This document shows, in pieces, positions 35,285-43,207 of a DNA stretch of 64,000 bases (its first letter is position 1; each line of letters opens with the position of its first letter). Position numbers and translations under genes: made by a program. Source of the stretch: an uncultured Sphaerochaeta sp. (GTDB lineage Bacteria > Spirochaetota > Spirochaetia > Sphaerochaetales > Sphaerochaetaceae); assembly GCF_963667405.1 (NCBI RefSeq), contig NZ_OY763408.1, forward strand, positions 1,635,757 to 1,699,756, given 5' to 3'. The notes under the pieces were generated by a model, which searched no databases, was not told the DNA's origin, and saw nothing but the letters and a program-made list of their open reading frames with translations.

Positions 35285-36906
35285 TTCTGCTCCTGACGTT
35301 CTTCAGGCAAGCGAACGATCAATCCTTGATAGGGTTGCAGCAGCAGATTTTCAAACTGCATGACAGGTGCACCTGACGGTGAGGCATGCGTTGAGAAAAC
35401 AAGTTCACAAGAAAGGTTTTTCAGTGCAAAGGAAGGCAAATCCACAGTTTGCCTTCTTTTGCTGAAATTCAGCAGAATTAGACGCTGTTGCCCTTGGTGC
35501 TCCCTGCAATAGGCCAGAACGTGTACATTTGTCGTTTCCACAAAACTCGTCAACCCTCTTCTCAGCGTTTCATCATCCTTACGGAGCTCCAGAAGGTTAC
35601 GATAATACAGAAGCATCGAGGACTCTTCCATCTCCTGATTCTCTACAGAATACCGATTGGAAGCTTTCGCAAATGGCAACCATGGTTCTACGGTACTGAA
35701 ACCATTTCCCTCACCGGTGCTCCACACCATCGGGCCACGTTCAGGATCACGACCAGGATGAAACGGCCAATACTTTTTCCCAAGAGGATCCCGTAATTGC
35801 AATCGGGAAATCTTTGAATTCGGCAACCCCAGTTCTTCACCGTAGTAGAGAAAAAGAGCACCTCTTTGGGTACAGAGAAAGAGAGCTGCTAGCTTGGCTT
35901 TCGCTTCACTCTCCCCTTCTCGGCTGTAAAAACGTGACAAATCATGATTATTCAATACCCAAGTCGGAACCCTATGCCGACCTACTGCCTCGTACCAGCG
36001 TTTTGCAACAGTCTTCCAACGTTGTGCCTTGAAAGGTGTTGCTGCAAGAGAAAAATCAAAACTGAGGTGCAATTCATCATGATAGCGTCCAAGAAACGAA
36101 GCAGCCAATTCCGGTTCGCCTGGCATCTCTACCATGATCTCACCGACAAGCATGCGTTGCCCATACTCATCCATGAGCTTGCGTATCATCTTCAGCTTCT
36201 GATGAGTCTCAGTACGATTCCTGTCAAAGATATGTCGTTGCATATCATAAGGCCTAGGCCTTGATCCGATGATCCTAGGATTGTTCCGCAGGCTTTCGTC
36301 TTTGACAATGCAGTTGATGACATCCAATCTGAATCCATCAACACCTTTCTCCAACCAGAATCGTATTTCAGCGAGAACAGCATCAACAACCTTGGGATTT
36401 CTCCAATTCAGATCAGGTTGCTCCGCAAGAAAGGAGTGCAGATAGTATTGTTTTCTGGAAGCGTCATAGGTCCATGCTTTCCCTCCAAAAGCAGCATACC
36501 AATTATTGGGGATGGTATCAGACCAGATATAAAAATCGGCCTTCTCATTTTCTTTTGACTCCCGGCTTTCCAGAAACCAAGGATGCATGTTTGATGTGTG
36601 GTTCAATACCAAATCCAAGAGAACCTTCACATTCCTTTGGTGAGCTTCATGCAGGAGCTCATCAACATCAGCAAGAGTTCCAAAGATTGGGTCGATTTCC
36701 CGATAGGAGGAAACATCATAGCCAAAATCCGCCATCGGAGAAAGAAAGATGGGACTCAGCCAGATGGCATCTATCTGCAGGCTTTGCAAATAGTCCAATC
36801 GTTGGATGATGCCCTGAATATCCCCAATACCATCGTTGTTGGAATCTTGGAAACTTCTTGGATAGATTTGATATACTACACAATCTTCCCACCAGGCATA
36901 GTCCAT
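35281..36906 (-). CDS. GH13 alpha-glucosidase (oligo-1,6-glucosidase type)
   Basis: Cytoplasmic retaining glycosidase of 541 aa hydrolysing alpha-glucosidic links in short oligosaccharides. There is no signal peptide. (beta/alpha)8 motifs: DLVLNHTS (region I), DGFRLDVINCI with nucleophile Asp195 (II), LVGEIM with acid/base Glu256 (III), and NNHDLSRF with Asp322 (IV). The opening WWEDCVVYQIYPRSFQDSN is typical of the oligo-1,6-glucosidase and trehalose-6-phosphate hydrolase group; no phosphate-site motif could be fixed. ATG 36906 is preceded by AGGAGG. The following 470 bp upstream are extremely AT-rich. Confidence 0.9.
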   Translation of the reverse strand: MDYAWWEDCVVYQIYPRSFQDSNNDGIGDIQGIIQRLDYLQSLQIDAIWLSPIFLSPMADFGYDVSSYREIDPIFGTLADVDELLHEAHQRNVKVLLDLVLNHTSNMHPWFLESRESKENEKADFYIWSDTIPNNWYAAFGGKAWTYDASRKQYYLHSFLAEQPDLNWRNPKVVDAVLAEIRFWLEKGVDGFRLDVINCIVKDESLRNNPRIIGSRPRPYDMQRHIFDRNRTETHQKLKMIRKLMDEYGQRMLVGEIMVEMPGEPELAASFLGRYHDELHLSFDFSLAATPFKAQRWKTVAKRWYEAVGRHRVPTWVLNNHDLSRFYSREGESEAKAKLAALFLCTQRGALFLYYGEELGLPNSKISRLQLRDPLGKKYWPFHPGRDPERGPMVWSTGEGNGFSTVEPWLPFAKASNRYSVENQEMEESSMLLYYRNLLELRKDDETLRRGLTSFVETTNVHVLAYCREHQGQQRLILLNFSKRRQTVDLPSFALKNLSCELVFSTHASPSGAPVMQFENLLLQPYQGLIVRLPEERQEQN

Positions 36907-37374
36907 GAGTAGAACCTCCTCAATGAGTATACCTCATGAACATTCGAATTATCAAACCAATTCTTGTTATAGTATTTTTATATCGTTACAAGTATTTTTT
37001 TACTGTTTTATAGTCATTCTTATAGTAATTTAAATGTACTATACATAGTATCTGATACTACAATCACACGATTTCTTCACACATGGATTGTTGCCAATTC
37101 AAACATACTGGAATAATCACATACAGGTTATACAATTTTTTACTGTAATTTTAATATTGTTTATAATGCTTTCTATACTGTTTCAATGTTATTTATATAT
37201 TATAATTTGTTTTTGCACAGTAATTATAGTATATATACAAAATAATATTGCTACAGTTTAATGCATATTTTAGTTTCTTTTATAAATTTGTACGATAGTT
37301 TTTATATGTACTTTACGTAGTATTCAATTAAATATTGATATCGTTTTAATTTATTTTACAATAACTTTAATGCA
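36907..37374. repeat. AT-rich repeated region downstream of the ParA/RHH genes
   Basis: No gene. Dominated by degenerate direct copies of a motif like TAtAGTAtTTTTATA. Examples start near 36968, 36988, 37020, 37046, 37138, 37173, 37216, 37225, 37252, 37272, 37292 and 37317, all with AGT leading a T run on the plus strand. The core TATAGTAT is exact at 36968-36975 and 37225-37232. Base composition is far from that of the flanking genes. May be a centromere (parS) array, or simply degraded AT-rich DNA. Confidence 0.55.
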
Positions 37375-37629
37375 CTATTCCTGCGAATGCTTTTTGGAGA
37401 ACTCTTTCAGGGAAAACCGAATGCCAGCAGCCCAGCCGAGACCCATACTGGCAAAAAGCTCTTCAAGTTCTCGCTTGAAAGAGGGCTCAATGGAAAACGT
37501 AGTCAATACTTTGTTCTCTTTCTTTGAAGTCCTCGTCTCTTTTGAGAAGAGCTGTTTTGCTTTCTGTCCGCTGATACTGTTTTCCTGTACTACTTCGTTC
37601 TCTGATTCCGGGTTTCTCTTAAGTGCCAT
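37375..37629 (-). CDS. Small ribbon-helix-helix partner of ParA
   Basis: 84 aa. A basic, Ser/Lys/Glu-rich and probably unfolded N-terminal tail (about residues 1-40) precedes a ribbon-helix-helix domain: strand KVLTTFSIEP, helix SFKRELEELFASMG, helix LGWAAGIRFSLKEFSKKH. This architecture is that of ParG/omega-type centromere-binding proteins, whose tails stimulate the ParA ATPase. The start is ATG 37629, two bases after the ParA stop, with GGAG inside the end of ParA; the longer frame from 37641 overlaps ParA and lacks a ribosome site. Assigned by fold prediction from sequence alone. Confidence 0.65.
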   Translation of the reverse strand: MALKRNPESENEVVQENSISGQKAKQLFSKETRTSKKENKVLTTFSIEPSFKRELEELFASMGLGWAAGIRFSLKEFSKKHSQE

Positions 37630-37631
37630 GA

Positions 37632-38393
37632 CTATCTCCAAATATCTTTGTTAAGTGTAGCAATCGCATCAATCGTACTATCTTTCAAACCTTTTCCCCG
37701 CACTTTGAAAAGCTGTGGAGCACTTCCTGCTTCCTGTGCTTTTCTGAACAAAGGATCCACTGGTATCCTATATACGGTAAAGACTCCTTCACACGCTGCG
37801 GAATAGATATCTCTGTGCTGCTTGATTCTATTGTCAAACGAATTGATGATGATCTTTGTATGCTTTACTGGAGAACGCAAGTTCTTGCGAAGCTTATTCA
37901 ACTCATCAATGAAAATCTCCAGACCATCAAGACTGAACACTTCCGGTGTCATCGGGGTGATCACTTCATCACTGGAAATCAAAGCAGCTCTCTCCAATCG
38001 GCCTAAGCCTGGAGATAAATCCAGAATAATACGGTCATACTCCTCTGCTACTTCCTTAACAAGATCCTGCAGAACATATGGTTCCTCTGCCAATTTAGTC
38101 TCTGAATACAGTTTCAGAGTTCCCCCGATACCGAATGTGGGGAGTACTGAAAGATTAGGCACCTGGGAAATAGGAACAATTGCATCATGAATATAGCACT
38201 TACCTTGCACAACATCTGCCAATTCATAGGTTGGAGCGTCTGTAAGAAACCACGAGGAAGCATTTCCTTGAGGATCAACGTCTACCAACAACGTACGATA
38301 CCCATCCAAAGCAGATTGGCATGCTAACGTTCCCGAGATAGTCGTCTTACCAACTCCACCTTTTTGCAGATGGAAGGAAATTGTTTTCGCCAT
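37632..38393 (-). CDS. ParA-family partition ATPase
   Basis: Deviant Walker A ATPase of 253 aa that moves DNA by patterning on the nucleoid. P-loop KGGVGKTT with signature Lys11 and Lys16, Walker A' DVDPQGN with Asp40, Walker B ILDLSPGLG. There is no N-terminal DNA-binding domain, so the Soj or type Ib class. The partner is the RHH gene rather than ParB. Promoter TTGTAC-N17-TATACT lies just upstream. Lower GC than neighbours; embedded in AT-rich repeats on both sides. Plasmid or element partition is the natural reading, though on a chromosome it could position another cargo. Confidence 0.88.
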   Translation of the reverse strand: MAKTISFHLQKGGVGKTTISGTLACQSALDGYRTLLVDVDPQGNASSWFLTDAPTYELADVVQGKCYIHDAIVPISQVPNLSVLPTFGIGGTLKLYSETKLAEEPYVLQDLVKEVAEEYDRIILDLSPGLGRLERAALISSDEVITPMTPEVFSLDGLEIFIDELNKLRKNLRSPVKHTKIIINSFDNRIKQHRDIYSAACEGVFTVYRIPVDPLFRKAQEAGSAPQLFKVRGKGLKDSTIDAIATLNKDIWR

Positions 38394-38411
38394 AGTTAAC
38401 CCTTAGCGTTT

Positions 38412-38440
38412 AGTATATACCACGTTTTTTCGTCGTACAA
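38412..38440 (-). promoter_or_regulatory. ParA/RHH operon promoter
   Basis: On the minus strand TTGTAC (38440-38435), 17 bp, TATACT (38417-38412). Leader about 12 nt with AAGGG before ATG 38393. Confidence 0.6.
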
Positions 38441-38532
38441 GTGTTATTCCAAATCTGATTGTTACAGGGAATAAACAATATGATTAGTATCATACTATCA
38501 TATGTAACAATAGTCGTCCTATATATATCTTG

Positions 38533-38850
38533 TTAGTTTTTTTCAATTTTTAGTATGTTTTTTATATCTGTTCTATATTTTATCAATGCAATTACTTCAT
38601 TGGTTGTAGTGAGATCAGCAAAGCAAATCAGCTTATTCATAGCTTGTACCAAGAGACACTCTTCATCACTTGATGATACCTGCACCTCACGCATGCACAT
38701 ACAAGAATGATATGCATGCGTTCTCACTTGCAAACGTATTTCATGGATGATAAAACTGCCTAATACATGCACACATATTCTTTTCGCGTTCTCCCGATCA
38801 CCGAGGAACTCCTTGGTGCAGATGCAGCAACATCTTGTAAGTATTGGCAA
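38533..38850 (-). CDS. Cys-rich orphan protein in AT-rich island
   Basis: Not recognised. 105 codons from TTG 38850, with AGGAG at a proper distance. Near the N-terminus CCCIC, then CVHVLG, CMCMRE, EECLL and a last Cys in KLICFAD; the C-terminus is amphipathic helix and Lys-rich. The coding stretch is clearly richer in GC than the DNA on both sides, which supports a real gene. A zinc-binding or redox role is possible from the Cys pattern but unproven. Could also be a decayed fragment. Confidence 0.4.
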   Translation of the reverse strand: MPILTRCCCICTKEFLGDRENAKRICVHVLGSFIIHEIRLQVRTHAYHSCMCMREVQVSSSDEECLLVQAMNKLICFADLTTTNEVIALIKYRTDIKNILKIEKN

Positions 38851-39142
38851 CCGCTCCTAGCCTTCTTCCCCCTTCAATACATTCTGTTTCACTAGTATTT
38901 CTGTTTGCTTCCATAGCTATTTCTGTTTATTTTATATTATTTTTGTTTTTTTCAATTTTTTTCTATACTGTTCTTTAGTGTTCTTACTATTTTTTGATAT
39001 TATTTCTACTTATTTTCTTTTGTTCTTATATTCTTTCTAGCTATTTTAAAGGACTAATACTCTAATTGAATATCAGTCCTAAGTGTTTTAGCTATTTAAT
39101 CATTTGTTTTTAGTGTATTTTTATCTTGTTTTTATATGTTTC
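38851..39142. repeat. AT-rich repeated region between orphan gene and beta-glucosidase
   Basis: No gene. Plus strand is almost pure pyrimidine and A: repeated units such as TAGTATTTCTGTTT and TAGCTATTTCTGTTT (38892-38928), then many TTTTTGTTTTT, CTATACTGTTC and TAGCTATTT variants in the same orientation as those at 36907-37374. T runs recur at roughly helical spacing in places, so intrinsic bending is likely. Confidence 0.5.
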
Positions 39143-40474
39143 TTATATATATTCGCAATACCCTGCGATTACATCCCTCAACATATATGCACTGTCCTTT
39201 GGGATTCTTTCTTGCGTTTCATAATCTACATACACAATGCCAAATCTTCTTGAATACCCCCAGGCCCATTCGAAATTATCCATGAAGGACCATACAAAAT
39301 ACCCTTTCAGATTCACACCCTCATCAATGGCTTGCTTGCAGACTGCAAAATGCTGATTGAGATAATCGCAACGAGCGTAATCATGCACCCTTCCATTCTC
39401 CACGATATCATCTGCTGCACAGCCATTTTCTGTGATATACAGATCCATGCCTTCAGTTTCTTTGTCAAAATACTTGAGCAAGCGCAATAAGCCATTCGGT
39501 ACAATGGGCCAACCCTGGTTTGTCGTGCGTTGCCAAACAGGTACCTCTTTGAACAGGAACGGCTCCTGCGGATCATACACAACTGCATGTTCCATATAGT
39601 AATTTATGCCAATGAAATCAATTTTTTGTGCAATGATTTCCATATCACCTGGTTCGATCGGAAAGCTGATATGCAATTCCTCTTTCATGGAACTCGGATA
39701 CCCCTTTCCTAGCAGAGGATGCAAATACACATCGGTATACAAAGCTCTTGCCAACTCACTGGCTTTTGCATCCTCTAGTCTTCTTGTTGCCGGTCTTGGC
39801 CAGCTGGGATTGAGTGTGATTCCGATGGGAGCCTCCAAAGCGGAAGCCTTATACTCTTTGATTGCCAATCCATGAGCCAGATTGAGGTAATGTACTGCCT
39901 TGAATGCTTGTTTTGGATCTTTGATGCCTGGAGCATGTTCTCCCCATAGGTAGCCGAGATATGCGCTGCAGAAGGGTTCATTCAGCGTTATCCACTGATC
40001 GACATACTCACCAAGGTACGAGAAGCACACCTTTGCATACTCAGCAAACGCATAGGCTGTTGAACGTACCGCCCATCCACCCTCATCCTGTAGTGCTTGC
40101 GGGAGGTCCCAATGATACAGCGTAGCAACAACCTTCATCCCTTTAGCTCTGAGAGCCTTGCTCAGCTTGATATAATAATCGATGCCCTTGAGATTGACTT
40201 CACCTCTACCAGTAGGGATGATGCGTGGCCAAGCAAGGGAAAACCGATATGCCTGGAAGCCAAAATCACTCATCAATTGAACGTCATCGGCATAACGGTG
40301 GTATTGATCGACAGCAATACTCCCATCATCACCTCCCAATATCGTTCCTTCTTTGGCACAGAATGTGTCCCAAATGGAAGGTTTTCTTCCATCCTCTTCT
40401 ATGGCCCCTTCTACTTGGTAGCTTGCTGTGGCGCACCCCCACAGAAATTCTGGTGCGAATTCCAATCTCTGCAT
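39143..40474 (-). CDS. GH1 beta-glucosidase
   Basis: Cytoplasmic retaining beta-glycosidase of 443 aa, complete family length, no signal peptide. LEFAPEFLWGCATASYQVEGA is the N-terminal signature. TLNEPF carries the acid/base Glu166 and YITENG the nucleophile Glu349; WSFMDNFEWAWGYSRRFGI closes the barrel. No phospho-sugar Ser/Lys/Tyr motif of 6-phospho-beta-glucosidases was obvious in the C-terminal loop, which favours free beta-glucosides. ATG 40474 follows AAGGA at a long distance. The 8-bp palindrome ACACGTGT lies in the upstream region. Confidence 0.92.
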   Translation of the reverse strand: MQRLEFAPEFLWGCATASYQVEGAIEEDGRKPSIWDTFCAKEGTILGGDDGSIAVDQYHRYADDVQLMSDFGFQAYRFSLAWPRIIPTGRGEVNLKGIDYYIKLSKALRAKGMKVVATLYHWDLPQALQDEGGWAVRSTAYAFAEYAKVCFSYLGEYVDQWITLNEPFCSAYLGYLWGEHAPGIKDPKQAFKAVHYLNLAHGLAIKEYKASALEAPIGITLNPSWPRPATRRLEDAKASELARALYTDVYLHPLLGKGYPSSMKEELHISFPIEPGDMEIIAQKIDFIGINYYMEHAVVYDPQEPFLFKEVPVWQRTTNQGWPIVPNGLLRLLKYFDKETEGMDLYITENGCAADDIVENGRVHDYARCDYLNQHFAVCKQAIDEGVNLKGYFVWSFMDNFEWAWGYSRRFGIVYVDYETQERIPKDSAYMLRDVIAGYCEYI

Positions 40475-40626
40475 GCGAATAGTATCCTTATTTTATCGGG
40501 TGGCGACGTATAACACGTGTCGTATGGATGCTATCACAGTGCAATGCGCCAGACAAGGTTATGAAATTTGCAGAACAAAGTTCCCTCAGTGTACAAATCA
40601 TGCAGTAATCATATACATATATATTT

Positions 40627-40666
40627 TATAGTATATTTATTTTATTTGCTCTAATTTTTATAGTAT
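40627..40666. repeat. Two TATAGTAT motifs outside the beta-glucosidase
   Basis: TATAGTAT at 40627-40634 and 40659-40666, same orientation as the copies at 36968 and 37225, in AT-rich DNA. Marks the right edge of the low-GC block. Confidence 0.45.
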
Positions 40667-41275
40667 TCCCATATCTATCAGTGCTAATCGGAGATTCTCT
40701 ACACCCAGATACTGATGTGCTGTGATACCGACTTCTGCAGCTGCTTTGCAGTTGTCCAGATTATCATCGATAAAGAAAGCCTGCTCAGCCGAAACACTTT
40801 CTTGCAGGAGAATATGCGAGAAGAATGCATATTCGGGCTTTGCATGGCCGATTTCACAAGAAGCATAGACGTGATGGAACAGTGCATACTGGTTGTGTTT
40901 GAGATGATAGGCATAGTGGGCTGGTTCCGTGTTGGTTGCACATACGATGCGGTATCCCTTCCTCTTCAGTTCCTGAAGCAGGTTTTCCATGGCGGTATCC
41001 AGTGTTGGGTTGAAATACTTTGCCCACAGCGAACCGTGGAATGGAGGTACTTCAATATGCGTTCTCTCTGTGAAACGACGCCACATTTCCTTTTCATCGA
41101 TGGAGTTCTTGCTGTGTTCCTGCAACAGAAGAGGAAGTGCCGGATCGAGTTCACAAAAACTCTCATGCTGCTCGATGCCAAAATCCCTGAGCAATGATTG
41201 CTCAAGCGAAATATCGGAATGGAGCGCCAATACGCCACCCATATCCACCAGTATCAAGGAAACGTGCTTCTTCAT
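40658..41275 (-). CDS. HAD-IA hydrolase, YihX-like
   Basis: Cytosolic phosphatase of 205 aa. Motif I LILVDMGGVLAL has Gly at the usual second-Asp region (DMGGV), as in YihX alpha-D-glucose-1-phosphatase and related HAD-IA members. Motif II is IVCATNTEPAH, and the late motif AFFIDDNLDNCKAAAEVG holds the metal-binding Asp pair. The start is taken at ATG 41275 (MKKHVSLILVDMG); codons upstream to 41326 are not family-like. A glucose-1-phosphate substrate would suit the two neighbouring glucosidases but is inference. Confidence 0.78.
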   Translation of the reverse strand: MKKHVSLILVDMGGVLALHSDISLEQSLLRDFGIEQHESFCELDPALPLLLQEHSKNSIDEKEMWRRFTERTHIEVPPFHGSLWAKYFNPTLDTAMENLLQELKRKGYRIVCATNTEPAHYAYHLKHNQYALFHHVYASCEIGHAKPEYAFFSHILLQESVSAEQAFFIDDNLDNCKAAAEVGITAHQYLGVENLRLALIDMGIL

Positions 41276-41366
41276 GGGAGCTGATGGTATCACACCCGGA
41301 GCTTTGCTTCCAGTGCTTTTCCTCATGGAAAAAATACGATATGCTTCGACGAATAAGGAGTAGTGT

Positions 41367-42401
41367 ATGCCCCAATTCTTTCCTCAAGGATATGTTCCTG
41401 CAATGGAGCAGAAGCAAACTGAAAAAGCCATCAAATACGTCAAAGACACGTTTGAGCGTGAACTGAGCGGTGGGCTCAAATTGAGTCGTGTCACCAGCCC
41501 GTTGTTCGTGCCGAGAGGCTCGGGAATCAATGACGATCTGAATGGTATTGAGCGTCCCGTACGCTTCGAAATCGGAAACCTCAGCAATCGTGAGATGGAA
41601 ATCGTGCAATCGCTCGCCAAATGGAAGCGCATGGCTTTGGCCGATCTCGGATTCAAGAGCAATACCGGCTTGTACACTGACATGAATGCCATCAGACCTG
41701 ACGATGACCTTGATGCCATCCACTCCATCTATGTCGACCAGTGGGACTGGGAATTGGTGATGGGAAAGAATGACCGTAATCTCGAATACCTGAAGAAGGT
41801 TGTGAAAAAGATCTTCTCTGCCATGAAACGAACCGAATTCCTGGTCAGCGAAATGTTCTCATCCTGCCCTCCGACCCTGCCTGACCAGATTACGTTCATC
41901 CATACGGAGGATGCCCAAAAACGGTATCCAGACCTCACTCCAGTCCAGAGGGAAAAGGCACTCGCAAAAGAGTACGGGGCAATTTTCCTCATCGGCATAG
42001 GCTCACCGCTTGCTGATGGCGTAAGCCAAGGCGGACGAGCACCTGACTATGATGACTGGTCTACACCCACGGATGCAGAGCACACCGGGCTGAATGGAGA
42101 CATCATCGTTTGGGATGGTATTCGCGAGGATTCCCTGGAGCTCTCTTCCATGGGCATCAGAGTCGATCAGGAAACACTGATCAGACAGCTTGATACCCGC
42201 AATGCCCAGGAGCGTGCAAGCTTGTACTGGCACAAGCGCCTGCTCAATGGCGAACTACCCCAGACCATCGGAGGCGGTATCGGGCAGAGCAGGCTTTGTA
42301 TGTATCTGCTCAAGAAAGCCCATATCGGAGAGGTGCAGGCATCCGTCTGGCCGCAGGAGGTCCTTGACGAAGCGAAGGCAATGCAAGTCTTCCTGATGTA
42401 G
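41367..42401 (+). CDS. asnA: Aspartate-ammonia ligase (asparagine synthetase A)
   Basis: Makes asparagine from aspartate and free ammonia with ATP going to AMP. It is 344 aa (E. coli AsnA 330) with the class II tRNA-synthetase-like fold. Conserved blocks are SPLFVPRGSGINDDLNGIERPV, YTDMNAIRPDD, YVDQWDWE and IGGGIGQSRLCMYLL near the C-terminus. ATG 41367 follows ATAAGGAG. Only ammonia-dependent enzymes are present in this window. No TGCAT-N4-ATGCA palindrome was seen in its promoter region, unlike glnN. Confidence 0.95.
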   Translation: MPQFFPQGYVPAMEQKQTEKAIKYVKDTFERELSGGLKLSRVTSPLFVPRGSGINDDLNGIERPVRFEIGNLSNREMEIVQSLAKWKRMALADLGFKSNTGLYTDMNAIRPDDDLDAIHSIYVDQWDWELVMGKNDRNLEYLKKVVKKIFSAMKRTEFLVSEMFSSCPPTLPDQITFIHTEDAQKRYPDLTPVQREKALAKEYGAIFLIGIGSPLADGVSQGGRAPDYDDWSTPTDAEHTGLNGDIIVWDGIREDSLELSSMGIRVDQETLIRQLDTRNAQERASLYWHKRLLNGELPQTIGGGIGQSRLCMYLLKKAHIGEVQASVWPQEVLDEAKAMQVFLM

Positions 42402-42409
42402 GAGTGTCC

Positions 42410-43162
42410 ATGAAACTGATCAGCTGGAATGTGAACGGCTTGCGTGCCATTCAGAAAAAAGGGTTTGAAGAGTATCTTGCACAGACAGATGCAGATATCT
42501 TCTGCTTGCAGGAAACCAAATTGCAGGAAGATCAGATCTCCCTGGAACTCCCCCAGTACCATATGTACTGGAGCTTTGCTGAAAAAAAGGGATACAGCGG
42601 GACTGCACTCTTTTCCAAGGCTGAACCGATCAACGTGGAACACGGGATCGGGCATGAGCTTGATGCGGAAGGCCGTACAGTCACCGCAGAGTTTCCCGAT
42701 TACTATGTGATCAGTTGCTACACTCCCAACAGCCAGGAAGAATTGGCCCGTCTCCCGGTCCGGATGGACTGGGATGATGCATTCCGCTCCTATGTAACCA
42801 GCCTCAGGGAAATGAAGCCGGTGATCATCTGCGGCGATCTGAACGTTGCACACCAGAGCATCGATCTGAAGAATCCCAAAAGCAATGAGCGCAATGCAGG
42901 CTACAGCATCGAGGAGCGGACCCAGTTTTCCCGTTTGCTCGAGGCTGGATTTCTGGATACGTTCAGGCTGCTGTATCCTTCCAGGACCGAAGCATACTCG
43001 TGGTGGTCATACCGATTCCGGGCCCGGGAAAAGAACGCAGGGTGGCGTATCGACTACTGGCTGGTAAGTGATGACCTCAAGGACCGTGTCCTTGACAGCA
43101 GCATCGATGACCAGATACTGGGCAGCGACCATGCGCCGGTGATACTGAAGTTGCAAGACTAA
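42410..43162 (+). CDS. xth: Exodeoxyribonuclease III / AP endonuclease
   Basis: Base-excision-repair nuclease of 250 aa cutting 5' to abasic sites. KLISWNVNGLRA is the N-terminal Asn-metal site, FCLQETKL gives the metal Glu, and YTPNSQ, CGDLNVAHQSID and the C-terminal GSDHAPVIL supply the catalytic Tyr, Asp/Asn and Asp/His. SWWSYRFRAREKNAGWRIDY is the DNA-binding loop. The start is ATG 42410, 8 bp after the asnA stop, with TAGGAG straddling that stop, so the two genes are co-transcribed. Confidence 0.95.
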   Translation: MKLISWNVNGLRAIQKKGFEEYLAQTDADIFCLQETKLQEDQISLELPQYHMYWSFAEKKGYSGTALFSKAEPINVEHGIGHELDAEGRTVTAEFPDYYVISCYTPNSQEELARLPVRMDWDDAFRSYVTSLREMKPVIICGDLNVAHQSIDLKNPKSNERNAGYSIEERTQFSRLLEAGFLDTFRLLYPSRTEAYSWWSYRFRAREKNAGWRIDYWLVSDDLKDRVLDSSIDDQILGSDHAPVILKLQD

Positions 43163-43165
43163 GAT

Positions 43166-43199
43166 AATGGGGAGGATGCAAGTCCTCCCCATTCTTTTG
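43166..43199 (+). terminator. Terminator between convergent xth and typA
   Basis: AATGGGGAGGA / TCCTCCCCATT, an 11-bp stem followed by CTTTT on the plus strand. The AA/TT ends make it usable from the opposite direction too. Confidence 0.85.
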
Positions 43200-43207
43200 C
43201 TATGAAA

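Noticed and set aside
38689-38720. GCATGCA ... TGCATGC inverted repeat as a TGCAT-type operator
   Set aside because: Spacing between arms is far larger than 4 bp and it lies within the Cys-rich open frame, not at a promoter.
36907-39142. CRISPR array
   Set aside because: Repeats are short, degenerate and irregularly spaced with no unique spacers; no cas genes nearby.
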